Positions 14,746 to 27,585 of a stretch of 64,000 nt of DNA are shown in pieces. The notes under the pieces were generated by a model. The model ran no database searches. It was not told the origin of the DNA and saw nothing but the letters and a program-made list of their open reading frames with translations. The position numbers were made by a program, and so were the translations under genes. Numbering within the stretch: the first letter of the stretch is position 1; every line of letters starts with the position of its first letter. This stretch comes from Puffinus mauretanicus (Eukaryota; Chordata; Aves; Procellariiformes; Procellariidae), in the NCBI GenBank assembly GCA_023333565.1, contig JAJKFH010001315.1, forward strand, positions 1,736,001 through 1,800,000. Reading direction: 5' to 3'.

Positions 14746-17700
14746 TTTTTAAAAAGTACAAGTAAATATATCAGTAAATATATATTTGTTTGTTTTATTT
14801 TTGTTCGTAGCAAAAAGCAACAGCAAAAGGGCATAATCTCTATTTTTGTTTTTTGACCACATAGTAGTTCAGGAACCTCGTTAGCCTTACTTTCTGCAGA
14901 CTGTGACTGGAACAATCGGAGAGCTGAAGGACTACTGTGTTTGTGGAGGAAAACTCTGTTGAGTCTGTGCAATGAAATTTTCTCCATAACTGTGACTTTG
15001 ACCAATTTTGGTCAGATTTTTCTCAGAGATGATGAAGTACCCTAGATCTGAACTGTCATTCTATGCTTGGTAAACCCTGACAGGTTTCGGTTCATTTGCC
15101 AAGGAATAAGTGAACTAAGGACGTTCAAAGTATTTTTCTGTTTGCTTCTGGTTCATAACTTTATAAGCTCAGCAGTTTAGAACGTATTCTTACATGAAAA
15201 GCACTGTTTAAAAATGAGATGGAATACATTACGAGCACTGAAGTATTTTTTCACTGCATTGTAAGCATTAAATATCATTGTTTTCTATATGTTTTATAAA
15301 TAGACTTACACTTTCTGATTATCTCTCTATGTTTTAACTCATCCAGCAAGTATTGATTCTTAAGATGTCTTTCTACAAAAAGGTTCATAAGAATCCTTTA
15401 CAGACTGACAAAAGGAGACATATACTGTGTGGTGTCCCTTGATCTTAATTCTGCAAACACTGATGAATGTGAGTTGTCCTGTTTGAAGTGTTTGTAAATC
15501 AAACATGTCTTTAATCAGTTTTTATATTGTAGTAGGTAGATGACATCTCATTTTTTTTCAGGTTTCATTTTTACTGATCTGTTTGTCTAGTAAGTAATTT
15601 AAATAATATCAGTGCTGTAATTTAGGCTTTCAGGTGATACCATTGATAGATCTCAGCTATGCAAAGGGTATTATTGCACTGTGTTGTAAAAATCTTGCTG
15701 TTCCTTGGAACTCACAGCTTCTGTCACTGCATAAATTTTTCCTTCCTCATGAAGGTAATACACTTTCTGGTTAATCATTTAAACATTATTTTGTTTGTTT
15801 GTTTTAAACTATGTTTGTTTTATTTTCTTACTAGCAAAATTGCTTCTGGTACTATAGTCATAGTGCCCATTATAATTAGTTGACATTAAGAGAGTTTTTA
15901 GTGTGATGAGTCATTTCTAGGCATTTTAATTCAAATAATGTACAGAGTATTGGTTCAGAAAGTACAATGGGTGTTTCTAGTCTTGTCTTGGATACAGAGA
16001 AGAAGAGAATGTGCACAGCAGCTTGTCATTTAAAGAAAGATAAATGGAAGTATTTAAAAACGAAGTTTCCTTTAATATGGTAAATATATGCAACATGAAG
16101 CAAAACTGTTTTGTGATCCAGTCAGCAAATGATATGATCTTTGCCTTTTGTGTAAAATAACCATATTTCAATTGGATAATGCTAATAAGGGCCGATAACC
16201 CTACTTCCTTTCTTAGTAGTCTGTAGGAAATCTGCTTCTTGCCAGTTAAAATAATGTGATTAGACATTTAACTACAAAATATTAGATGGTCAAAAGCATA
16301 CACAAGCCAAGAAAAATTGGCATCTTACAAGTTCTACCTTAATCTCTACTTTGCTGCCTGCATTGTAGTAATTCTTAATTTATGATCAGGAAGTGTTACT
16401 TACTTTAATTCAGTTTTTTGAGGATGTTTAAGTAAATTATATGGGTTTAGTTGTAATAAATTTTATTCATGCTTTTTAGAAGTATTAGCTGTTAAAATTT
16501 GTTCTTAGAAACTCCACAATGGAAATACTGGGATGCTGTAGTGCAGTTTTCCCTCCTTGGTCATTCTGATCTTTCAGTAACAAGAAAATGTTTGTGAACG
16601 AAAACAGCTGAATATCTAAAATTATATTCCTGATAGAGATGAAGAAAACAGAATAAGGAAGAGAAAGCGTGCCAGAGCAATATTCTCTAACTCAAGGGCT
16701 TACATTCTGTTTCTTTCTGTACATTTTGGTGCCAGCTTGTTGCAGATGCCTGATAGTTTTCCATGAATGAAGAGTGTGGAAAGTTAGTGGAAAATATTTT
16801 AAGAAAGGTCAAGATGAATGCATCTTGAACTTCAGCTGGTTTTTGGAAGATAAAATATGTCTCTGTAGTCTGCTTCTAATTCAGGATTTCTATAGTGACC
16901 ACAGTGGTATGACAGGCTGGTTGGACTAAAAGTAGTGCAAAGTGAAAATCTTGCTTGGAGGTGAATAGTTAGAGAGATTGGGGTGGGAGAGCCTGGAGCA
17001 ATATGTGTGCAGCATTGTTATAATATTTGGAGATAGGAGTGTCTGAAACTTCTCATTTACAAAATAATACTGTACATACAGGCTCTGAGAAAATTCAAGA
17101 TGAAAAGTTTTCTAAGAGTCTATTGTATTACGGAGGTTGCAGTAGAAGTGGTGTTGTGAAGACTGAAGTGCGAATCCCATTTTAATTATTTCCTGAGAAA
17201 TCTGCTAATTGATACCATTGAGATTGAATTTGTAGAAACTACTGCGGCTGCTAATGCTCCACATTCAGCATTCTGAATATCTGCATTTTAAAAAGTCTGC
17301 TCCATCTGGAATCTCATAGGTCAGTTAATACTTTGGTTTTGATTCTTGAATTTATGAATATATAGTGATCTTGATTGTAAAAGTTGTATAATTATATATG
17401 AATATAACATACATGGTTATAATGTGATTATAATACGGTTATACATTAGTTATTGTGTGAAGAAGAGGACAGGATATTTCTTTGGAGAGCTGGAATTACC
17501 TGTACTTCCAGTCCCAGGGAACAGTTGGAAGCTCAAGGAACAGAAGAGAACATCTCAGTTGCAGAAGATTAGGAAGCAAGGAAGCACCCTGAAGTGCTTA
17601 TATGACTTTCTTTAGTTGCTGGAATTTGATTTGCCTAAGGGAAGGTCCTGTGAAAGCCAGTGACCTGGGCTGTGTGTATTGCAATGCTGCTTGGTTATTA

Positions 17701-18221
17701 AAGGACATACAATTTCTTGCTAGTCCAGTCCCTCATATGGGGATTTTAAGTAGTAGTTGGTTTCCAAGCTATAATGATAATTTTCCTGTAATGGAACCAG
17801 AACTCTCATGAACCTTTTTTTTCTTCCTCAATGGCAACTGCATATAATTAATTTTGTCGTGGCATTTGGCATTTTGCACGCATCCTTCCCCTGTCTCCTT
17901 GCATGTACTGTTCCTTATTGCTCCTGCATCCTCACTCTTGCTTCTTAACTCAACTGTTCCCACTGCAAGATAGCATAACTCGAAGAGCAGATACAATTTA
18001 AAATCTCTAGCTGCCTTGAGAATGTTGTGAGAAGAATTTGTGGGACACCTAGTTTATGAACTATACGTGATGCTTGGATACTTTTATCAAGTATAGGAAA
18101 TCTTGAGCAATCTAGAAGACAGTTGTCATTGATAAGAATATGTGCAGACAATCTATGTTAAGTGAACACTGGCCAAAATACATTTTAAATGAACTTTGTG
18201 AAATTTCAGTGGGCAAATTGT

Positions 18222-18796
18222 GGTTAGCAGGTTGAGGGAGGTGATTCTCCCCCTCTACTCTGCTCTGGTGAGACTCCACTTGCAGTACTGTGTCCAGCTC
18301 TGGGACCCCCAGCGTAAGAAAGATATGGACCTGTTGGAGCGGGTCCAGAGGAGGGCCACGAAGATCATTGGGGGCTGGAACACCTCCCCTATGAAAACAG
18401 GTTGAGAGTGTTGGGGTTGTTTAGCCTAGAGAAGAGAAGGCTCCAGGGAGACCGTATAGCAGCCTCCCAGTACTTAAAGGGGCTCTATAGGAAAGATGGA
18501 GAGGGACCCTTTATCAGGGAGTGCAGTGATAGGAGGAGGGCTAACAGTTTTAAATGCATGAGGGTAGATTCAGAGTAGATATAAGGAAGAAATTCTTGAC
18601 TGTGTGGATGGTGAGGCACTGGAACAGGTTGCCCAGAGAAGTTGTGGATGCCCCATCCCTGGAAGTGTTCAAGGCGAGGTTGGATGGGGCTTTGAGTGAC
18701 CTGGTCTGGTGGAAAGTGTCCCTGCCCATGGCAGGGGGGCTGGAACTAGATGATCTTTAAGGTCCCTTCCGACCCAAACCATTCTATGATTCTGTG
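18222..18796 (+). mobile_element. CR1 LINE, 5'-truncated, sense orientation
   Basis: This is the 3' end of a chicken-repeat-1 non-LTR retrotransposon. Fragments of the C-terminal reverse-transcriptase region are readable: a segment near 18270-18370 with [11 protein letters not shown] and [16 protein letters not shown], and one near 18560-18715 with [24 protein letters not shown]. These lie in different frames and are broken by stops, so the copy is dead. The element ends in the usual CR1 3' region (aaggtcccttccgaccc) and the tail attctatgattctgtg. Like most genomic CR1 copies it lacks the 5' part, including ORF1 and the endonuclease. The left boundary is approximate. Confidence 0.95.
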
Positions 18797-21700
18797 GTGA
18801 TTACATTGGAGTGACATTACTTCCTATATATGCACCCCATTATTTTGACTGAATGAAATTTTAATAGAACCCAGATGAAAAGAGGTGAAATGCGTGGCCT
18901 CTACCTTATCGATACACTGATTGTGGAGCTGTACTGGTGCTGGAATGATGTAATGCTGTAATTACCTTAGGGATTGAGTTAGTTTGTGGTCTACAATAAC
19001 TTTTTAATAATTACGTTAGATGACAATAGAGCTAATATATACTTCTGATATTTTAAGTGCCCTCTTTACCTATTCTACCAAATACATGGACATAGCAATT
19101 TGACAAGCATGTAATGAGGTCAGGTTATGTAAACTATTAATGCAACTTACAGGACAGTCCTTGAAAAAGGTCAGTTATTCACTTGTATTTGTTTGTTGAT
19201 CGGCTTATTAATGATTTAATGAAAGAAATCTTTAAGTTTTTTTTTCTCTTCTGTTGGTAAGCAGTTAGAAAACTGGCATCTTGCATGTGTCTTTGATACA
19301 TGCCACTTGGCGTTAGTGAAGGTTCCTTGCTTCCAAAAATAGTTGGTGTTATGTGTCATGTATATGGAATTTTTTTTTCTCTTCTTAAGAGTCTGCTCTT
19401 AACTGTAGCAGGAAATATCTTTAAAATCACCATGTTTGTGATTTTGTGGGTAGGGTAAGACCACTTAATAAAAATGGTACACCTGTCTTTTTTCTTCCTT
19501 CAGATAAACTTCCACGGAAGACTATTAAGAAACATAACAGGATTCTTGGTCCTGCTGTCAAGGTTTCTTTTTTTTTTTCTGTTTGTTTTCTCCAACGACT
19601 CTTCAATATAAAATGCAGGGAGGTCTCACAATTCACAGCAAAGTACCTGACTGATCTCTGCTGTACAGTGGCTCTGCTGTTGCAGCTGGATAGTTAGGGT
19701 GAGTTCTGCCAATGCAGATTTTAGGTTCCCTCAGTTGAAGGGAAGTACTATTCTGATAACAACTAATTAGTGAAATAGTTATTACTATTACTGATAACAA
19801 CCAATAGTGAAATATTTATATTTAAGTCATGGAAATCCAGTTTCAGTAAAATATCTGTTAAAGATTAAGTTCTGTTCAGTTTCTTTATGGACATAGGAAT
19901 GTGTGGGGGAGGGTTTTTTTTGTTTCCATTCTTATTTTGGTTATCCTTCCCTGTAGGGCATGCTGACTAATCAGAAACATTAGTTTATTTTCTTTAGATC
20001 ATATTATTTAAAACAAAAATATTTAGACTTTCTGGTTTCTGTCTCTAATATATAACTGACTGTTTCCAAGTAGCGCTCTAGTGGGTTTTTTCCCTCCCAC
20101 AGTAACTCTCAATTGTCATTTTCTGATGTATCAACCAAATACCTTTTGTGTCCATTTTCTAATTCCCATGCAGATAAAATTTACATTCATGTCAATAGAA
20201 ATACTTGAGAGTGAAAACAGGTATGTAGGTATGTAAAGTATGTAGGACCAGACGTTTCAAGGTGCCAAAAAATTTGAGCTGCTTTTTCTTAATGTCTTAA
20301 GAATACAGTGTCTTACTCTGCAACCTGTTCATGTCAGAAGAATGTAAAATATGCACATGGTATTTGCAGAATTTGTGAGTTGTCTGAGAATAGTTAAATT
20401 TAGAGGTATAAAACTTATGGCATATAACATGCAAGTCCTAGAATGCTGGATATAAAACAAAGTCTGCATCATACAAGATACGAATAATGAATTTATTTTA
20501 TTTTTCCTAGGGAGCATCATCTTCTTTAGAAACAGGGCATTTTCCCTTCTTTTATTCTGATATGACAGTACTTTGTGTTACAATGTAGTTATGTCTTTCT
20601 AATGTGGTACTTTGAGATGAATGAATATCGCCACTCATCACTTCTGGAATTTAATCTATTGTATTAGCATCACTAATTTAGATTTAGAGTCTTACATTGT
20701 TTCCAAAGAACAGTAATAAGTTGACAGTATGTGAAACCACAAAAGCAAACATATTCCAGGGCATGTTAGGCTGAACTTGATGTTTCAGTGCAGTTATTTA
20801 AAATTGTACCTGGGTGAATTAAGTTGATAGCAACTAGGAAATAAGTAATTGAGCAGAAAGATTTTAATTAAGCAGTATAGGAGAGTTAATCTCAGAGTGA
20901 ATTTAGTTTTAGAGACTTACATTTGGAGATGCAAGTTTGCAGATGGTGTTGATTGGTTCCGTTTTGAGGAACTGCACTGGCAATTTGATCTTGCCAAATA
21001 ATTTTGCTAAACTTGCTTTCTGGTTATTGTAATGCATTAGGCCTTATTATGTTTGTACAGAATTGTATCCTGTTTTACAGTGTGTTACCTCACAGCTGTG
21101 GAAGAAGTACACTAGTAAAAAAGGCAACCTCCTTCTTCCCACATCCATACACTTAGCACTTGAAAAATTGATGTAGCCAAAATGTTGTCTTCAGAATAAA
21201 GAAGATTTTCTGTTGTTATAAAGCATAAACTTCCATGCATTGGAAGAGATTTTCTGTAAATCTGTAAACAATTAAACTTGGAAGGCAGCAGCGTGTCTTG
21301 TTTAGCTAGATTGAGAAATTCCAGCCTGTTCTTGCCTCCCAGGTTTGCTGGAATTCTTTGGGAAGATCGAGGTAGTTCTTTCTACTATTGAAAAACAATG
21401 AATGTTTTTGCTTTCATGTACTGCAATAGCACGCTGAAGGCTGCAAATGAGGTAAAGACTCTAAATTAGTAGGCACCTTTTCTGTCTTTTGAAAGCCTTA
21501 AATGTTAATAAAATGGTGATCTTACAAAAAATAGGATTACTCAGCAAGGTCACACGAGAAATCTGCTTCAGAGCTATGATCTGAATCCTCATCTCCCAAA
21601 TCCCACTGTAGTAGTGCCAAAACTATTAACTTCTTTTATCTGTTAATGATGCAGAAAAACTTAACGGCACTTCAAGTATTACAAATTTAGCCGCCACTTT

Positions 21701-23374
21701 CTCTTTTCTTGTGGGAGAACCCCATTTCTCTGTAAAGACTCGTTTCTGAGTCCTGATCCAGTATCTGAAATAACTGAAATGTCATCACTCGATGAATTCA
21801 AATTGTTTCAACTCTATATTGCAAAACTGATGGATTTAATCTTGAAGTAGAATCACTCTGTGAGTCAGTGATAACTTATTCAGCAAAAATCAGTCACCCT
21901 GAAGTCTTACTCTTTTCTGTGCTACTTACAGATTTTTTTTTTTTTTTTTTTTTTAAATACTGTAATTGCAGTGTCTCTTAAGTTACATTTTAGGAATAAG
22001 CATCATTTGTTGTTCACTTTATTACAATTAAATAAGTATGGGCAGCAAATGTTCAGCGTAAGGATTCGTGGCCTTGATAAGTTCCAATAGCTGATTGTGA
22101 GAAATTAAAATAGAAATTAATTTGAAATTAAGTCCTCAGGAGGAAACTGGATTTGTCCAGTTACTTACTGTTCTCCAAGAGGAGCTGTTTCCTATTTGGA
22201 AGTTTTGACTTTCTGTAATCAGATAAAGTCCCAGAGAAGGTGAACGTGGCAGTCACAGCTAAGCAGCTTCCACACAACAGGTCTGGAGCTTTTTCCCCTT
22301 TTGTGGAGGTTATTGCTATAAGCTACAGCGTTTTCACAGTCATGCAGAATTCATGCAGAGGAATGAGAGACGAAGTGAGTAGCTGTGCAGACAAATTATT
22401 CTACTCTTTGTAACTACTTAGGAAAACAGATAGGATGCTTGAAAAAGAGTGGTTAACGTATTTTACAGTCGTACAAAGTGAAAAGCAAATAAATTTAAGT
22501 ACCTTTTATGACGTTAAAGCTAAAAATTTTTTACGTAGTGTGGCACACTGTCCAAGAAGGTAGAAATAAATCATAGCTTTGGTTTTGATTGCTGTAATGT
22601 CAAATGTTTTGGAGAAGAAGGGAGGTCTTGAGAAAATCCTTGCAGTGTTGATGTCTGGTGCTGGTTTAATTGTACAGAATAGTCAGTATGTTAAACAAAA
22701 ACAAAACAAACACACAAAAAAAATCCCAAAACAACTGAATCTTCTTTCGCAAATAATTAAATTGCTAGATTATACATTTATCTAAGCGTTTTTTAAAACA
22801 TCGTGCATTTTATATAATTAGTAAATGAAAATGCAACTGAAGCACTGAAAACATGAAAAGGTACTGTGCTGCTTGTAATCCTCTTGATCAAATGTATATG
22901 CATACAATATTTATCATGTTGCACTTGGGGTTTCCTGCATTTTAGAAGTTAGCACTGAATAAAAACATCTTTACTTACAGTGCTGGTCTGCACTTATCTG
23001 GAGTGTCTAGCTCTTAGTTTGGCTCTGCTCGCTCATGTGCTTTGGAGCACTTTATTTTTGATCTTGCTGCATCTGAAGGGGAAAAAACCTTTTAATTCCC
23101 TGAATATAGTGAAGGACTATTTAATACCTATATTTTCAAGAGATTACAAAGTTTTCTGTAAATGGAAGATGCACATTTTTTGAAGGCATTCTGTCATTGT
23201 ATGTGTTGTTAAATAATTACCTAAAGAACAAATATTATTTCATGTGAAGTTACTTCACCTTCATAGCTGCCAAGTTTCAGTCACATGCTTGATAGAGACT
23301 TGCTCAGCATTGAAAGGAATTAACGCAGGAACTGAAGAAGTTTCTGGAATTTCTTTTAATCTCTAATCCTGCCA
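18797..23374 (+). other. PLEKHA7: PLEKHA7 intron; no gene seen
   Basis: AT-rich non-coding sequence. It contains a small imperfect tandem duplication (copies at 19748-19777 and 19785-19814), a 22-base T run at 21933-21954, and an exon-like but phase-incompatible segment at 19504-19562. Nothing else was recognised. Confidence 0.7.
21933..21954. repeat. Poly-T tract of 22 bases
   Basis: Uninterrupted T run within the intron, with no associated element body recognised. Confidence 0.9.
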
Positions 23375-23960
23375 GTGCTCCCTGGCCTCGTCAGCAACGT
23401 GAGAGCTCGCCTGCTGCCAGGTTCTCTTGCTTCAGCGTTGCCCTGGCCTGTGCAGCGGCTGACCCGCGCGAGCGGCGAGACATGCGAACTGGAGCGCTCC
23501 CCGAGCGGTGCTTGCGCTCTGCTCTGGCGGTGTTATTTGACAGCAGCAAAGAGTGGTGGTGGTTTGAGGTCAGAATGTGAACCGGCACGGGACTGTCCTC
23601 CCAGGGCGCTGGCCAGTTCGGGGAGATGGCAGAGAACTAGTCCTTGCATTACGAAGGTGAGAGGTGGGTAATACTGTAGGTTCTCTGGCCGAGGTCTTAT
23701 TTAAGAGCACATTTTGCTGATACTCAGCTGTGTGAGCTCTGTTGTGGAGCCGTATGGGCTGTGAAAACCCTGGTGATAAAGCGGCGGCAGAGCAGTGCCA
23801 TTGTACTCTTGGAGGTGTTACCTGCACCAGCCTCACGTTGGTGAGAATGGAGTGCTCTGGTGGGGGCTTCAGTACCGTGGAGCTACGGGACGAGAACCAG
23901 ACAAAGCGGCCGTAACGTGCTGCTCAAGTGGTGCAGGAGGAACGTAGCCGATAGCTCCAC
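23375..23960 (+). promoter_or_regulatory. CpG-dense patch, possible internal promoter
   Basis: About 580 bases with high G+C and many CpG dinucleotides, standing out from AT-rich intron on either side. The densest part is 23390-23530, with runs such as gacccgcgcgagcggcgag. No TATA box is obvious. A reasonable splice donor (acgaag|gtgaga) sits at 23656/23657, so a non-coding first exon could end there. In vertebrates such an unmethylated-looking patch inside a long intron is often an alternative promoter or enhancer. That is inference, and strand is assumed from the host gene. It could also be the remnant of an unrecognised GC-rich repeat. The short open frames here resemble no protein I know. 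Confidence 0.4.
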
Positions 23961-25725
23961 TAAATATAGTGATGTACTAAGAGCTGTCTTTCGGCTGGAT
24001 TTTGCTGCAGCCTTGCTCCCTGAACCAAAGTTAAGGAGCCTGATTTCATCTGTTTTGGCTGTTGATATTTTGGCTGTTATATTTGGCTGTTGAATTCCAG
24101 CCTATTGTGAAAGGTGGTAGTTGCTTCATCCTTCCAATTACTTTGAAAAATAATAGCACTCTTTATGTGTTTAAGGAAGAAGTTTTCATCTTTCCCAATG
24201 GGATAATGTGGTTTCACACAGAGTCTAATTCAGAGCTGATTTTGAAGATGCATGCTGTCCCCAAATGACTGCATGCTACCCAGCAATGATGTTTGCTGAT
24301 ATAAATGAAACCTCCGACCCACTTCATAGAAAACCAACAAAGTAGTTTTAAGAATGTGTTTGCGAGCTAAAGCTATTTTCAAGACAGAAAGAGTGAAAAT
24401 GTGTTTCTTTATACATTCCTTGTGCTATTTTCCTTAGCCACTAGATTTTTGTATTGTCATCACCTCTGTCTACTCTGGGCTTTTTCTGAGCTGACTCTTT
24501 GGGCACTGTTAATGTGTCTTCTTAGTGACATTAAGAAAATGCAAATGTTTCTTCCGTGGCTGGGTTGTTTTCAGTGCCACTCTTCTCACAGCTGTCTGAC
24601 TATATTTTATTTTAATATTTTATTCTCAAATTTTCTCCTTCTGATAGGACAATGTGATCGAAGAAATGAAACGCAGAATGTGATTATATGAGAGTTTTCT
24701 TAAATTTGATTTATGTTTGGTTCACATACTTAGGCATTCAATACAGTAAACTTGGCATGATTTATGCCAATAATGTAAATTGTTATTAACCCATTGCTAT
24801 AGGTTATATTGTCACTTGACATTCTTTGATTATATAGTGGTGGGTTTGGAGGTTGGGGAGGAGATGACTGAAAATAATGCCTTCCTTCTGCAGAATTAGT
24901 TCATCGGTTTATGTTTTGCAAAGAAAATTCTGGCATTACACGCACCAAAATAGTTCATTTTCAAAACAGTTTGTTTGGGTTTCTGCATTGAGTAAAATAA
25001 TGAGTATTAAAAGCAGAAGAGTTTTAGAGATCGGAATTGTTTAGTACAATGTTGAAATTCTTAATATCTTAATGTTATTTTTTTTGTTTGGTTGTATAAA
25101 GCTTGTCTAGAAGTGTTTTGTATATTTTAGCATATTTTCTGTTCTGTAGATGCCAAAGAGAATACTTGAGATTAGTTCTACGGCAATATTTCTGTGATTG
25201 TTTGGAAATGTCATAGGAGTTTCTCTGCTTGTCTGACCTGGGGCCACTGAGTATTTCTACATCTCCGTAAGGACAAGTTGGCTCTAGGTTATTCCTTTGA
25301 GCAAGTCTGACTGAAGTTGTCAACAACTAATATAGCTATAAATCCCTCCTTTTTTTGCTTCATGCTGAAGAGCTTTTTGTTGAATTAAAAAGACATTTCT
25401 GGATAATTTATAAACTCTGTTTTATAATCTAAAAAGAGAATCTTCCGTGTCTGTTTTACAGTTCCAATCCCTAAAATATTCATCTGGAATTAGTTGTAGG
25501 CTATGAATCATACTGGGTCTCTCACTACACAGTGGGGTAACAGTATGATGGAAACATTTGGGTAAATAACATTTTAGTAAAGTTTTATCCACTTTATAGC
25601 TTTGGCCTCAGAACCATTTTATATGAGGTATGAAAGAGTGTGGTTAATACACGGTAACTCATAATACGTATTGATTAATGTGATTTTTAAAAATTTTTTT
25701 TTTTTTTAAGAATACTAGTTTTTGA
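23961..25725 (+). other. PLEKHA7: PLEKHA7 intron; no gene seen
   Basis: Non-coding AT-rich sequence without recognisable repeats or coding similarity. Confidence 0.65.
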
Positions 25726-25728
25726 CAG

Positions 25729-25856
25729 TGCAGGTCTGCTGCGGGGCCAGGCTTTGTGCCCGCGGGTCTGAGGTCTGCACCGCGTGCAGGAGGGAAGAAA
25801 GGCTCGGAAGGAGGAGATGAAGAAGTTCTGCTAGGAATGGCTCCCACTGCCCCAGG
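25729..25856 (+). other. Exon-like segment, possible alternative 5' coding exon
   Basis: A GC-rich island with a T-rich tract and gacag acceptor at its left edge and a strong donor (ccccagg|gtaaga) at its right edge. One frame is open from 25726 to the donor. An ATG at 25837 has G at -3 and G at +4, a favourable start context, and reads MAPTAPG with two bases left over. The next known PLEKHA7 exon (35787) begins with one base completing a codon, so the phases match and would give MAPTAPG followed by HNQQTTSF. The peptide matches nothing I recognise. Intervening AG dinucleotides weaken the acceptor, so it may instead be a first exon. A chance open GC-rich stretch is a real alternative. Confidence 0.25.
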
Positions 25857-27089
25857 GTAAGAGGTGCCCCTGGTTAATGGGCCTTCTGTTGGTTTTAATG
25901 GTGGAGTGTAAATTCGGCTCTGGGTGTGTATGGATTTGTGTGTGACTTGCAGTAGTGTTCTGTGAACTGATGCTAACGTCATGGCTTTCGTACGTGTCAG
26001 TATTTCAGTGCTGTAGGTGCTGGGCCTCTTTGGAAAGGAAAGTAACCAGTAGCTGTGTAACTCCAAGCTCTGAAGAGTTGGTCTGATAGACTCCGGTAAT
26101 TTACTCTTGTTGCTCTAGGCAAAATGGTCTTGTATTACTAGTCTGCTCTCAAGCAAAAGCTTGATGTTATGTGCCTTTCAGGAGTACTGTAGTCCACTTT
26201 ATACTTAAGATTTGATAGGGAAAAAGTTTTACAAATGCATTTAAATTTGGAGGAGATGCATCATATTTTATCCCACACAGTGAGTTGAACGAGATTGGGG
26301 AAGGAGGAACTCCTTTAAAACAGTCAAGAATCGCACAAACCAAAGGAAGTAGCTTTGTTCCTGTCATTTTTTATTTTTGGCTTAAGCTGTATATGAACAG
26401 AGTTTGAAGTGTTTCAGAATTAACCACAAGATAGGCTGGAACAGTTTGTTACTAATGAAGGAACTTCTATTAATATATATGCCAGTAAACATGAACAGCC
26501 AACCCACAAGAATAGGTGTGCGCTGTGGGAATTGTGGTTTCTTCATATTAAATGGTACTTCAGCGAATGTGATGCTAATATCCTTGTTTATTCTTTAGCC
26601 TGTTGTGTCTTTAGGTGTCTGAAGGGGATGAGGTTTGTAGGATTGTAGTCAGTGCCTCAACAGTGTTGTGAAGCAGTGGAGGACATGGGTAGGGTTAGAG
26701 AGGGACTGACACAGACCCATGGATGTCCTTAACTACAGAAAAGACTTTGGCTGGAACATGTGTCCTATTAGATAAAAAGCACATAACCACAGGAACCCAG
26801 GCTGCGTAAATTATCTTCTTTCATGCAGTATTTATTAGTAGAATGTAAATGAACTTTGGATTTAATTATTTGGTGAAGAAGTTAATGAATGGTGTTATTA
26901 CAGGTTGAAGGAAGAAACCAGGTTTTAATGCCAAATTGAGTTTTTACTTCCTAAATGATGTGGAGTTTTTACATTATTCTGTTAGCAAGATCTGTTCTGT
27001 GAAACTTTTTTGGTTGTTTTAGGTTTTGGTTGTGTTTTTTTGCCTTTATGGTAGAAATAGGAACTACACCCAACCTTATGATTGGAGGA
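25857..27089 (+). other. PLEKHA7: PLEKHA7 intron; no gene seen
   Basis: Non-coding sequence. A 135-codon open frame on the minus strand (25659-26066) spans the neighbouring GC-rich island and looks like a composition effect. Confidence 0.65.
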
Positions 27090-27585
27090 CAATTTGGTTT
27101 GGGTGAAACCTCAGGAGGTCTCTAGTACAACCTCCTCCTCAAAGCAGAGTCAGTGGCGAGGTCAGACCGGGTTGCTCAGGTCTTCCTCCACTCTGGTGTT
27201 GAAAACCTCCAAGAATGGAGGCTGCACAACCTCTCTGGCAGCCTGTTCCAGTGCTTTACCTCCTCGTGATACATCTTTGTATCCTCAAGATGAAAAAGTA
27301 TCTCCTATATGCAGTCTGAAGCTCTCCTGTTTCAATGTATGCCTGCTGTCTCTTGTCCTCCTGTCATGCACCACTGTGAAGAGCCTTCTTGATTACCTTG
27401 CAGGAGGCTGCTGGTGGGTTACCCTGAAGCTGTCATTTCTCCAGGCTCCCCCAGCCTCTCCTCACAGAGCGGGTGCTCCTGACCATCTTGGTGTACCTCT
27501 GCTGAACTCGCTTCAGTTTGCTGATGCCTTTCCTGTATGAGGAGGTCCAAAATTGGATGCAGTGGTCTAGACTGTACCCCGAAAG
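27090..27585 (-). mobile_element. CR1 LINE fragment, antisense
   Basis: Reads as the reverse complement of a CR1 3' region. The typical antisense order is visible: acctcaggaggtctctagt, cctcctcaaagcagagtcag, gaaaacctccaagaatggag, cagcctgttccagtgcttta, then a tcctcttgtc-type segment. Several substitutions and small gaps make it more diverged than the 18.2 kb copy. The 152-codon frame across it on the + strand is an antisense artefact. Boundaries are approximate. Confidence 0.88.

Larger units (their letters stand above)
1..18219 (+). other. PLEKHA7: PLEKHA7 intron, 5' part; no gene seen
   Basis: AT-rich non-coding sequence, assigned to an intron because it lies upstream of an internal PLEKHA7 exon and no earlier coding exon could be found. 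I looked for the exon carrying the first half of WW2 (a Gly-Trp-Glu-Glu type motif ending in Tyr-Phe-Ile-Asp before a donor) and saw none. Open frames of up to about 127 codons occur on both strands but have no family similarity and are about the length expected by chance at this base composition. Visible content is a T tract at 12076-12101, a TA/TG microsatellite at 14719-14745, and an 11-base inverted repeat at 10260-10292. The intron assignment is inference. Confidence 0.7.

Noticed and set aside
19504..19562. Exon-like 59-base segment with a good acceptor (cttccttcag) and an open frame (KLPRKTIKKHNRILGPAVK)
   Set aside because: The donor gtttct is weak and the segment's end phase does not fit the next PLEKHA7 exon. 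Best seen as a decoy unless reads support it.
25659..26066. 135-codon minus-strand open frame, Pro/Thr-rich
   Set aside because: Crosses the GC-rich island where stop codons are rare; no recognisable protein.
27082..27540. 152-codon open frame, the longest in the window
   Set aside because: It is the antisense reading of a CR1 fragment.
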